From: JBJFGR01 sp051892875
GTDB taxonomy: Bacteria > Pseudomonadota > Gammaproteobacteria > Enterobacterales > Succinivibrionaceae
Length of the DNA stretch: 5,442 nt
NCBI GenBank assembly: GCA_051892875.1
Contig: JBJFGR010000149.1
Location: 1-5,442, forward strand
Direction: 5' to 3'
Below the pieces are notes generated by a model that saw nothing but the letters and a program-made list of their open reading frames with translations, was not told where the DNA came from and ran no database searches. Position numbers and translations under genes: made by a program. This document shows, one piece after another, positions 1 through 5,442 of the stretch (positions are counted from its first letter, which is position 1; every line of letters begins with the position of its first letter).

Positions 1-12
1 ATTATATATAAC

Positions 13-2175
13 TTAGAACTTGCTCAAATCACTATCTTGTTTTGGTGGAGCAATATTATTGAAGTTCTTAGGAACTTTCTTTTTAGGTTTTACATGATTA
101 TCTGATTTAGTATTGACAGGCTCTTTTTCCAATGTTGGTGGGGTAAAAGAATGCTTAGTCATAGCACTTAAATCTATATTCTCCTCAACAAGAAGCTCAT
201 CAGCTTTTTCTGTGGTAATATAATCACGAAAAGCGCATACTAACTCTATATTTTTACCCAAGAATTCTGCAGCTTTAACAGGAGCGGTATTACAAAGTAA
301 TTGAGTAAACTCTGATAAAGTAGCTCTTGCAACTTTCTGACCATTAGAATAAGGAATCAAGACAATTATAGACTCCATATCAATATCTGTCATATTGATA
401 TCATCATTCTCATCAGATTCATCGTTATCCTCTTCTGATTCAGGTTTAGATTGTTCTTCCTGTTGAACTTGAGCAGAAGTATTTTCTGAAACAATATTAT
501 TGTTTTTATCATCTTCTGTATCTTTATTTCCATCGGAAGAATCATCTCTCATAATTACCTGTCTAATTACTCCGTTTTCAATAGATTGTAAAATAATATC
601 TTCACAAGCTAATTTATCTTCTTGAGCTCTACTATTGTAGCAATGGGCCTGACTGATATATTTCTTATTTGATTTCTCAAAGTAGAACTTTAGAATATCG
701 ATATCAGCAGTAGTAGAATTGCTAGATATAGCTAGACCTAAATCGTGAATAATGTTAGTTACTACATCTATAGAATCAGCAACAGGACTATAGAGGAACA
801 CATCTCCATCACTATCACAGTAATCTTCTAATTTTGAGTAATCCCTAACTTTCTTAAGATAGTTGATTAGAGCAGCCAAGATATCCATATAATTTTCGAT
901 ATTTTTGCATAGCTCGTAGTTCATATCTAACCAATCCATATTAGTATCATCATGATGAAGTGTATTAATCATGTAATTTAAAAAAGTACAAATTACAGAC
1001 TCTTCATCGGAACTAGTTTTAGTCAAATCGTCTAAGTTCTTAGCTAGTCTATCTGCAGCATTTCTAGCCTTACTACTAGATTCTTCAGAATCCTCTTTTG
1101 AAGTAGTATTAGAAACAGGAACTTTAGGTTCTGATTGTTTCTTTTCTTCTTCATTATCTAAATCCTTAAGATTAACCTTAAGAGGTTTATTCTTAGTAGA
1201 GTTAGATGTAGACTCTAAGTTATCTTGCTTCTTAATTTCAGTGTTGATATATTTACAAGTATTCTTTTCAAAATCGAATTCTTGAATAACACCTGTTTCT
1301 AAATCGTGAAGTTTCATTTTCATAATACCATCATTTCCTTTCTTATTTAAACAATTATAATCTTTATACCCAGAAGCTGAGTATAGTAATTCGGATATTT
1401 TGTCTCCATCAGTCTTTGCGATTGATTTAGACATATATTTTGCACCACAGTATGAACAAACAATATTATCAAATCCATCATCATATTGTAGGGGCCCATT
1501 ACAATAATCACCAGATTTGGTTCTAGCACAGCAGAATGCACGTTTTTTGTCTATTACATACATGGTAGGGTAATCTAGTAGAACTGGACCATAACCAGTT
1601 CTGACTCCCCAGTTTTTAAAGCTTCTACGTCCTATATCTTCCATACCAATATTATTACCACGTATTTTAAATTCTAGAACATCGAATACTTCATCAGCTA
1701 TAGTTTGAAATTCCGCTTGAGTCTTTATTGGATTGACTCTTTCAATTATAGCCAAAGTTCCACAAGGTGAAACTTCAAATATCTTAGAGCAATAAGGTTT
1801 GAGTACGTTTTGATTAACTAGCTCTCTCTTATTATTACTTATACCGACACTATCAGTTGCAACTTTAGCTACAACTCTAGGGTCGTAACGGCAAGCATAT
1901 GCCCTACGATTTGTACCACCACCAATAAAATAGAATCCTCTTGGCTCCATAATAGCTTTGAGTCTTCTATATTTCTCAGCAGGATTGGCATTTATATCAG
2001 CAGATAGAGCTATTTCTCTGATTCTATCAATATCTTCTTGTGTAAAATAACTATACAAAGGATTGACTTGCATAGCATCATACATAGCTCTGTATCCATA
2101 ATCAGCATCTTCTTTTTCAAGAACTGGTTTTGGAGATTTCATCAACTTAAGCAGTTTATTAATATTCACTTTCAT
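13..2175 (-). CDS. Kinase-fold-like protein with zinc-ribbon module and acidic disordered tail
   Basis: The product is 720 aa; I do not recognise it as a named protein. Residues 80-209 read like a diverged protein-kinase-like fold: a glycine loop (GGGTNRRAY, 85-93), a VAIK-like lysine (VVAKVA, K104), a possible helix-C glutamate (E118), a hinge-like stretch (AIIERVNPI, 142-150), a possible catalytic loop (D180 to N188 in DIGRRSFKNWG) and a DFG-like LLDYP (D201). The D-to-N spacing is 8, against 5 in typical kinases, so catalysis is uncertain and a pseudokinase is possible. A four-cysteine zinc-ribbon-like module follows (C215/C216, C225, C240, C243). Residues 320-392 are polar and charged, 393-543 look helical, 544-601 are very acidic, 603-672 may be a small folded unit, and the tail is Lys/Pro-rich (KPKKKVPK). 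I see no signal peptide or membrane segment. The start is the ATG at 2175, 5 nt after GAGGTG; an in-frame TTG at 2190 would overlap that site. It lies 15 nt after the upstream gene and is probably co-transcribed with it. Existence is certain; function is inferred. Confidence 0.9.
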   Translation of the reverse strand: MKVNINKLLKLMKSPKPVLEKEDADYGYRAMYDAMQVNPLYSYFTQEDIDRIREIALSADINANPAEKYRRLKAIMEPRGFYFIGGGTNRRAYACRYDPRVVAKVATDSVGISNNKRELVNQNVLKPYCSKIFEVSPCGTLAIIERVNPIKTQAEFQTIADEVFDVLEFKIRGNNIGMEDIGRRSFKNWGVRTGYGPVLLDYPTMYVIDKKRAFCCARTKSGDYCNGPLQYDDGFDNIVCSYCGAKYMSKSIAKTDGDKISELLYSASGYKDYNCLNKKGNDGIMKMKLHDLETGVIQEFDFEKNTCKYINTEIKKQDNLESTSNSTKNKPLKVNLKDLDNEEEKKQSEPKVPVSNTTSKEDSEESSSKARNAADRLAKNLDDLTKTSSDEESVICTFLNYMINTLHHDDTNMDWLDMNYELCKNIENYMDILAALINYLKKVRDYSKLEDYCDSDGDVFLYSPVADSIDVVTNIIHDLGLAISSNSTTADIDILKFYFEKSNKKYISQAHCYNSRAQEDKLACEDIILQSIENGVIRQVIMRDDSSDGNKDTEDDKNNNIVSENTSAQVQQEEQSKPESEEDNDESDENDDINMTDIDMESIIVLIPYSNGQKVARATLSEFTQLLCNTAPVKAAEFLGKNIELVCAFRDYITTEKADELLVEENIDLSAMTKHSFTPPTLEKEPVNTKSDNHVKPKKKVPKNFNNIAPPKQDSDLSKF
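1447..1533 (-). other. Zinc-ribbon-like cysteine cluster
   Basis: Residues 215-243 contain CC, then C225 nine residues after C216, then a CSYC knuckle (C240, C243) followed by GAKY. One cysteine of the first pair plus C225 with the CxxC knuckle would give four zinc ligands. The module begins directly after the kinase-like C-terminal strand (YVIDKKRAF), so it may cap or extend that domain. Metal binding is inferred from spacing only. Confidence 0.6.
1549..1938 (-). other. Kinase-like domain within the 720-aa protein
   Basis: This segment encodes residues 80-209. The order of motifs is that of a protein-kinase/aminoglycoside-phosphotransferase-like fold: Gly-rich loop, conserved Lys (K104), Glu (E118), hinge, Asp...Asn (D180/N188) followed by WG, then LLD (D201). 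The match was made by eye on motif order and spacing. The N-lobe signature is convincing, the catalytic loop less so because of three extra residues between D180 and N188. Alternatives are a non-catalytic nucleotide-binding pseudokinase or chance resemblance. Confidence 0.6.
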
Positions 2176-2188
2176 ATCACCACCTCTC
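2176..2188 (-). promoter_or_regulatory. Ribosome binding site deciding the start at 2175
   Basis: Reading leftward the sequence is GAGAGGTGGTGAT directly before ATG. GAGGTG matches the 3' end of 16S rRNA and sits 5 nt from the ATG at 2175. The longer frame would begin at a TTG at 2190 that lies upstream of and against this site, so the ATG start (protein MKVNINKLL...) is preferred. It is placed just after the TAA (2191-2193) of the upstream gene, which fits translation of a shared message. Confidence 0.85.
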
Positions 2189-2190
2189 AA

Positions 2191-4095
2191 TTAAAATGGA
2201 GCTGCTGCATCGAATTCTCTTAATTCCTCTTCAGTAACTATACCACCAGGTCTATTAATTACTTCTTGAAGTTCTTCATCACTTAAAACTCCATGAGTTA
2301 CAGTCCTTTTAGTGACTACTGGAAGAGGTATATCCTCTCCGCCAGGGAGAAATGCCTCAGGATTATCCCAAGATATTATTTCATTTTCTCCGACTTTGAT
2401 GCTATCTATAGGAGTATGATATTTTACTTCAGTGCCGTTGTCTTGCATTAAACTTACATTAGATGTACAATCTCCTTTCATAATATTTCCTAAAAATTTC
2501 TGACGTCTTATATCATAGTCTTTTTGAAGTATAGACGTCAATTGCTTATTGTTGTCTAATTCTTCAACTGTATATAATTGTTGAGCTTTCGCTAACTGAG
2601 CCTTTAAATTGTAATTACTAAAGAACGCTGTCGAAGTATTAGAAAATTTGATATCGTTATTGATACCATTACTCTTCAATGAATTCTTCCATTTGTTCTT
2701 ATCCCAAAGTCTATTCATTTTCCAAGCTTGATAAGCTTTCTTACCAGGTTCTACAACAACTTGATTATACCAAGCATCTAATTGTTCCTCAGCAGTCTCG
2801 TACTTATTGTAAGTCTTTTCAGCATGTTCGTGTAACTTAGCAAAAGCTGCTTGAATTTGTTGTCTTCTTCTTTCACTATCTTGGACTTGTTTATTCCAAT
2901 TTTCCCATACTTGTTGTTGCCTTACATCATCTTGATAGTTATACTTCAAGATTCTATAACCAGTTTCAGGGTCAGCTGGAGAAGATTCTCCAATCAATTC
3001 ACCAGTCTCTTCGTCATAGAGTTTGAATTTTAAAGTTGTTCTAACTCTTCTAACACCGTTAAGGTCATAACCAGTATAATCTTCTTCACTATGAAGTAAG
3101 TCTATTTCACCATTAGCTTTGGCTTCATCATAAGCTCTTTTCTTTTCAGCTTCTTCATATTCTTTCCTTTTCTTTGCAAGGTCTGCTAATGATACAAAAC
3201 CATATCTCTTATCTATTTCACTACAGGCGTTTTCATATTCTTCTCCATCCAAGCCTCTACAATAACGCATCTTCATGATGTATACTTGAGCATCTAAACA
3301 CTGTTTTCTTCTTTCTTCTAGACTCTTAATATATTCATCCAATTCTTCTCGAGAATAAAATTGGTTTATATTAATATTATAGAATCTAATAGGGTCTAAG
3401 TTGTCAAACATACTAGGTGCTCTATTAAACATTTCAGCTGGCATATTAGCTACAGGTGTAGGAGAATTTTGATAACCATAATATGGTTGTTGATAGAAGT
3501 TTGTGTAGTTATTGTAACAACCATAATATGGTTGTTGCTGTTGGTTTCTACGTGGGAATAAACGTTTTAACGCTTCATCTCCGCCATAAACCTTTTGTTG
3601 AGGTTGATAGTAATAGTTACTTTGTTGCTGGTAACCATATCCAGTATTGTATCCTGGAGCTGTATTGACCATATTATTATATCCATAATATGGTTGTTGG
3701 TAGTAATTGTAACTACCAATATTAGTATTGTTTCCAAGTGGAACTTGACATTGGAAACCTTGAGTTGTATACTCATTTTGACGGCTATTATATGCATTTT
3801 GAGGTTGTTCAGAATAAGGTTGTTGAAAAACACTAGGAGTATCTTCAGGTACATTCTTACCTCTCTTAATTCCGTCACCAGAAACTACAGTCATATCGTC
3901 AGCATCTTGGTCAGGCATCATAAATAAAGATGCATCTTGTTCCAAGAGTTCATCTGGGGTAGCATCGAAAGCATCGATTTGAGATTGGATATCTGCTAGA
4001 GCTTTCTTGTTAGCTTCTCTCATTCTAGCTAATCTAGCTGCCATCTTATCGAATGCAGAGTTGATATCTGCTTCGTGTTCAGTAATATTCGTCAT
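2191..4095 (-). CDS. Q/N/Y-rich prion-like repeat protein with coiled-coil-prone segments
   Basis: The product is 634 aa; I recognise no family. Residues 5-45 look like a charged amphipathic helix, and 47-88 are acidic and flexible. Residues 90-211 form a low-complexity segment dominated by Q, N, Y, G and P, with three copies of QQPYYG(Y/C) (133-139, 187-193, 202-208) and a weaker QQPYSEQP at 91; the segment is interrupted at 168-183 by a basic patch (LKRLFPRR). Residues 248-330 and 392-440 are rich in E, K, R, Q and A and prone to coiled coil. Between them, 343-388 looks like beta strands (VRRVRTTLKFKLYDEETGELIGE). The C-terminal third is mixed and ends in AAAPF. No signal peptide or membrane span is visible. 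ATG 4095 is chosen over ATG 4104 because the AAAGGAA site abuts the latter. It is the first gene of the leftward pair. A structural, scaffold or condensate-forming role is possible but unproven. Confidence 0.9.
   Translation of the reverse strand: MTNITEHEADINSAFDKMAARLARMREANKKALADIQSQIDAFDATPDELLEQDASLFMMPDQDADDMTVVSGDGIKRGKNVPEDTPSVFQQPYSEQPQNAYNSRQNEYTTQGFQCQVPLGNNTNIGSYNYYQQPYYGYNNMVNTAPGYNTGYGYQQQSNYYYQPQQKVYGGDEALKRLFPRRNQQQQPYYGCYNNYTNFYQQPYYGYQNSPTPVANMPAEMFNRAPSMFDNLDPIRFYNININQFYSREELDEYIKSLEERRKQCLDAQVYIMKMRYCRGLDGEEYENACSEIDKRYGFVSLADLAKKRKEYEEAEKKRAYDEAKANGEIDLLHSEEDYTGYDLNGVRRVRTTLKFKLYDEETGELIGESSPADPETGYRILKYNYQDDVRQQQVWENWNKQVQDSERRRQQIQAAFAKLHEHAEKTYNKYETAEEQLDAWYNQVVVEPGKKAYQAWKMNRLWDKNKWKNSLKSNGINNDIKFSNTSTAFFSNYNLKAQLAKAQQLYTVEELDNNKQLTSILQKDYDIRRQKFLGNIMKGDCTSNVSLMQDNGTEVKYHTPIDSIKVGENEIISWDNPEAFLPGGEDIPLPVVTKRTVTHGVLSDEELQEVINRPGGIVTEEELREFDAAAPF
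3474..3492 (-). repeat. QQPYYG-coding repeat, copy 1
   Basis: The plus strand reads AACCATAATATGGTTGTTG, identical over 19 bases to the copy at 3519 and over the last 17 bases to the copy at 3683. It encodes QQPYYGY at residues 202-208. The core is near-palindromic (AACCAT...ATGGTT). Confidence 0.85.
3519..3537 (-). repeat. QQPYYG-coding repeat, copy 2
   Basis: The 19 bases are the same as copy 1, starting 45 bases further on. It encodes the QQPYYGC unit at residues 187-193, preceded by two more glutamines. Codons are identical to those in copies 1 and 3, although synonymous codons were available. Confidence 0.85.
3683..3699 (-). repeat. QQPYYG-coding repeat, copy 3
   Basis: The plus strand reads CCATAATATGGTTGTTG, a 17-base exact match to the other two copies. 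It encodes QQPYYG at residues 133-138 and is followed by YNN, as copy 2 is followed by CYNN. Confidence 0.85.
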
Positions 4096-4104
4096 AAAAA
4101 TCAT

Positions 4105-4111
4105 TTCCTTT
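4105..4111 (-). promoter_or_regulatory. Ribosome binding site deciding the start at 4095
   Basis: Reading leftward, AAAGGAA is followed by ATGATTTTTATG. The first ATG (4104) directly touches the site, too close for initiation, while the second (4095) lies 9 nt away. The protein therefore most likely begins MTNITEHEAD. The same AAAGGAA core precedes the divergent gene. Confidence 0.8.
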
Positions 4112-4123
4112 CATATATTAAAA

Positions 4124-4131
4124 TATTTATA
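4124..4131 (-). promoter_or_regulatory. Candidate leftward promoter, TATAAATA -10 element
   Basis: The minus strand reads TATAAATA, identical to the -10 box of T4-type late promoters that use a gp55-like sigma factor, and also close to a sigma-70 -10 (TATAAA). I see no good -35 hexamer 16-18 bases upstream, which fits the late-promoter reading but does not prove it. It lies about 29 bases before the ATG at 4095, leaving a short leader that contains the AAAGGAA site. In an AT-rich spacer such an octamer can also occur by chance. Confidence 0.45.
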
Positions 4132-4143
4132 AATGCGCATTTA
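4130..4143. promoter_or_regulatory. Perfect 14-bp palindrome, possible operator
   Basis: TAAATGCGCATTTA is its own reverse complement. It is the only GC-containing symmetric block in this AT-rich spacer and overlaps the upstream edge of the leftward TATAAATA box by two bases. A bound dimeric regulator here would cover the leftward promoter, and it lies about 40 bases upstream of the rightward extended -10. The palindrome is seen directly; operator function is inferred. Confidence 0.45.
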
Positions 4144-4181
4144 GAGATTAAGTATCTTTTCAAATCAATAATATATAATCG

Positions 4182-4190
4182 TGATATAAT
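4182..4190 (+). promoter_or_regulatory. Candidate rightward promoter, extended -10
   Basis: TGATATAAT is a perfect extended -10 (TGnTATAAT) for a housekeeping sigma factor. No clear TTGACA lies at the usual distance, but extended -10 promoters tolerate that. A second TATAAT occurs at 4174-4179 without TG. Transcription would begin near 4197, giving a leader of about 130 bases for the nuclease gene, with the terminator hairpin only about 10 bases after the start. Confidence 0.55.
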
Positions 4191-4205
4191 TTGCGAATTT
4201 AAGTT

Positions 4206-4240
4206 TAGAGAGCTTATATCAAGCTCTCTAGTTTATTTTT
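4206..4240 (+). terminator. Intrinsic terminator in the divergent spacer
   Basis: TAGAGAGCTT (4206-4215) pairs perfectly with AAGCTCTCTA (4221-4230) around a 5-base loop, ATATC. The 10-bp stem is followed by GTTTATTTTT on the plus strand, a good U-tract. On the minus strand the hairpin is not followed by a U-run, so it acts rightward. It either stops antisense transcripts running in from the leftward genes' region or attenuates transcription from the promoter at 4182-4190. Confidence 0.8.
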
Positions 4241-4310
4241 ATAGATGAGTTGTTTGATTAGTAATACTTGAAATTTACTTCAAAAATAACTTCTCTGTAA
4301 ATATCCCACG

Positions 4311-4318
4311 AAAGGAAG
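4311..4318 (+). promoter_or_regulatory. Ribosome binding site of the nuclease gene
   Basis: AAAGGAAG lies 10 nt before the ATG at 4329, a slightly long but acceptable spacing for a strong Shine-Dalgarno match. No other start codon in this frame fits it better, and translation from here places the first catalytic motif (DLH) at residue 12, as expected for the family. Confidence 0.8.
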
Positions 4319-4328
4319 TTATTATAAA

Positions 4329-5429
4329 ATGAGAGGAACTCTAATAGAAATACACACAGCAGATTTGCACTTCGGGGCAATGGACCCAAGAATCCAATAT
4401 GAGATTCTGATGAAAGAAATGATAAACAGAATCGAATCATTAAGATTCGATGTTTTTTATATCAATGGAGATATATTTCATCATAAGTATATGTCTAATT
4501 CAGATGTGGTTATGTATGCATCTATGTTTATAGATCAAGTAGTACAACTATGTAGAAAAAACAATGCTACATTAGTAATATTACATGGAACAGCGTCTCA
4601 TGATGCTAATCAATTAAAGCTATTCTATCATTATATAGGAACAGTAGATATTAGAATTGTAGAGCATATAGGTTTTGAATCAATAAAAGGTAAAAGAGTA
4701 TTATGTATTCCAGAAGAATATAATATGGGTTATGATTATTATGCAGACAAGTTATTCTATTCAGGATATTATGATGGAGTAGTAATGCATGGTACTATCA
4801 AGAATGCTATATTCGGATGTAATCAAGTGGACTTAAATAGTATCAAAGCTCCTGTATTTGATTTAAGATGTTTTGGTAATTGTAGAGGTCCGATAATATG
4901 TGGACATGTACACATAGCAAAATGTTATGAAAATCATATATACTATTCAGGAAGTCCATTAAGATGGCAATTTGGAGAAGAACAAACTAAGGGATTCTTA
5001 ACTTTACTTCATAATCTAGATACAGATCAATACTATGTAAATCTAAATGAAATAGAATCTTTCAGATATGATACTATTAATCTAGATAATATGATTAACT
5101 GTGATCCTAATGAGATTATTGCTTATATTAATTCACTCAGACAATCTGGTATAGATTTTGTTAAAGTGAAATTCGATGAATATAATGACAATGTTTCTAT
5201 CTTAAAGAGATATTATAAAACTAACTTCAATGTTGTAATAGATGCTACAGATATTGGATTTAAAGAAACTGTACAAAAAAATAAAGAGGTAGATGATAAG
5301 TTCCAACAGTATAACTATATCTTTGATAAGAATCTATCACCATATGATATCTTTACTAGATATGTAAACCAATGTAAAGGCTATGAATTTATTACTGTAG
5401 ATGAATTAGAAAAAATATTAGCTGATTAG
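4329..5429 (+). CDS. sbcD: SbcD/Mre11-like (T4 gp47-type) metallophosphoesterase, DNA repair nuclease subunit
   Basis: The product is 366 aa, close to T4 gp47 and somewhat shorter than cellular SbcD. It carries the Mre11-type phosphoesterase motifs in order: D12-L-H14 (motif I), GDIFHH with D48 and H51 (II), GTASHD with S90-H91-D92 (III), VMH154 (IV), and GHVH with H193 and H195 (V), followed by YSGSP (206-210), equivalent to the conserved PGS segment. Family members use two manganese ions to cut DNA ends and act with a Rad50/SbcC/gp46 ATPase in recombination-dependent replication and repair. In motif III the usual metal-binding Asn of GNH(D/E) is Ser90. Residues 219-366 form the capping/DNA-binding and partner-binding part, too diverged to map by eye. 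The partner ATPase is not in the window; it would be expected just downstream. The gene is transcribed away from the leftward pair and ends TAG followed at once by TAA. Family assignment is firm; in vivo role is inferred. Confidence 0.93.
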   Translation: MRGTLIEIHTADLHFGAMDPRIQYEILMKEMINRIESLRFDVFYINGDIFHHKYMSNSDVVMYASMFIDQVVQLCRKNNATLVILHGTASHDANQLKLFYHYIGTVDIRIVEHIGFESIKGKRVLCIPEEYNMGYDYYADKLFYSGYYDGVVMHGTIKNAIFGCNQVDLNSIKAPVFDLRCFGNCRGPIICGHVHIAKCYENHIYYSGSPLRWQFGEEQTKGFLTLLHNLDTDQYYVNLNEIESFRYDTINLDNMINCDPNEIIAYINSLRQSGIDFVKVKFDEYNDNVSILKRYYKTNFNVVIDATDIGFKETVQKNKEVDDKFQQYNYIFDKNLSPYDIFTRYVNQCKGYEFITVDELEKILAD

Positions 5430-5442
5430 TAAAAATAAGAGT

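Larger units (their letters stand above)
3463..3828 (-). other. Prion-like Q/N/Y/G low-complexity segment
   Basis: Residues 90-211 consist mostly of Gln, Asn, Tyr, Gly, Pro and Ser with very few acidic residues, as in eukaryotic prion-like domains that drive condensation. Tyrosines are dense (for example YNYYQQPYYGYNN and SNYYYQPQQ). A short basic island with LKRLFPRR splits the segment in two. The composition is read directly; the idea of assembly or phase separation is inference. Confidence 0.8.

Noticed and set aside
1347..1541. 64-codon minus-strand frame overlapping the zinc-ribbon region
   Set aside because: It is an alternative frame inside the 720-aa gene, without a ribosome binding site and without recognisable features.
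3567..3878. 103-codon minus-strand frame inside the Q/N/Y-rich gene
   Set aside because: It is a same-strand overlapping frame with low-complexity composition created by the repetitive region; no start signal supports it.
3595..3927. 110-codon open frame on the plus strand, opposite the Q/N/Y-rich segment
   Set aside because: It lies wholly antisense to the repeat-rich gene, has no ribosome binding site that I can see, and its hydrophobic Ile/Leu/Val composition is what antisense reading of the Q/N/Y-rich region would give.
4206..4240. Bidirectional terminator
   Set aside because: The minus-strand side of the hairpin is followed by AAACTTAAATTCG, with no U-run, so only rightward termination is supported.
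4268..4302. Rightward promoter between the terminator and the nuclease gene (TTGAAA with TGTAAAT)
   Set aside because: The spacing between the two elements is about 23 bases and the -10 is poor, so I do not call it.
4096..4328. tRNA, riboswitch or CRISPR array in the spacer
   Set aside because: No cloverleaf, no repeat-spacer pattern and no conserved riboswitch core is visible; the only structured element is the terminator hairpin.
4258..4440. 60-codon minus-strand frame covering the start of the nuclease gene
   Set aside because: It is antisense to the ribosome binding site and catalytic motif I of a firmly identified gene.
13..5429. Alternative genetic code with reassigned TAG or TGA, as in some large gut phages
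   Set aside because: The genes end cleanly at TAA or TAG with no needed read-through, the TAG at 5427 is followed by in-frame TAA codons, and motifs are intact under the standard bacterial code.

Overview
The window looks like part of a large, AT-rich tailed-phage genome (or a prophage/phage-like element) infecting a low-GC Gram-positive host. The evidence is indirect. Coding is tightly packed. There are strong Shine-Dalgarno sequences of the Firmicutes kind (AAAGGAA, GAGGTG). A compact SbcD/Mre11-type nuclease of phage-like size (366 aa) is present. Two long proteins match no cellular family that I recognise. No hallmark virion gene (terminase, portal, major capsid) lies in the window, so the phage origin is an inference. 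The standard bacterial code fits: the genes end in TAA, TAA and TAG, and the TAG is followed at once by in-frame TAA codons.

Layout: two genes read leftward as one unit, and one gene reads rightward from a shared control region. The first leftward gene (4095 to 2191) encodes a 634-aa protein. It has a helical charged N-terminus, a Q/N/Y/G-rich prion-like segment with QQPYYG repeats, then charged helical segments and a probably folded C-terminal region. After 15 bases the second leftward gene (2175 to 13) follows. Its 720-aa product carries a diverged protein-kinase-like fold joined to a four-cysteine zinc-ribbon-like module, then a long tail of acidic, disordered and helical segments. The rightward gene (4329 to 5429) is an SbcD/Mre11/T4 gp47-type metallophosphoesterase.

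The divergent spacer (4096-4328) is the only non-coding stretch of any length. It holds a TATAAATA element on the minus strand that resembles a T4-type late promoter -10 box, abutting a perfect 14-bp palindrome. On the plus strand it holds a perfect extended -10 (TGATATAAT), followed within about 20 bases by a strong intrinsic terminator hairpin that lies upstream of the nuclease gene.

The rightward nuclease belongs to DNA recombination and replication, and its SbcC/Rad50-like ATPase partner would be expected beyond the right edge. The leftward pair is the most novel content: a tyrosine-rich, possibly condensate- or scaffold-forming protein co-expressed with a kinase-like/zinc-ribbon protein. 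Whether they act together is a hypothesis. The start codons of both leftward genes are placed at internal ATGs supported by the ribosome binding sites, not at the longest open frame.
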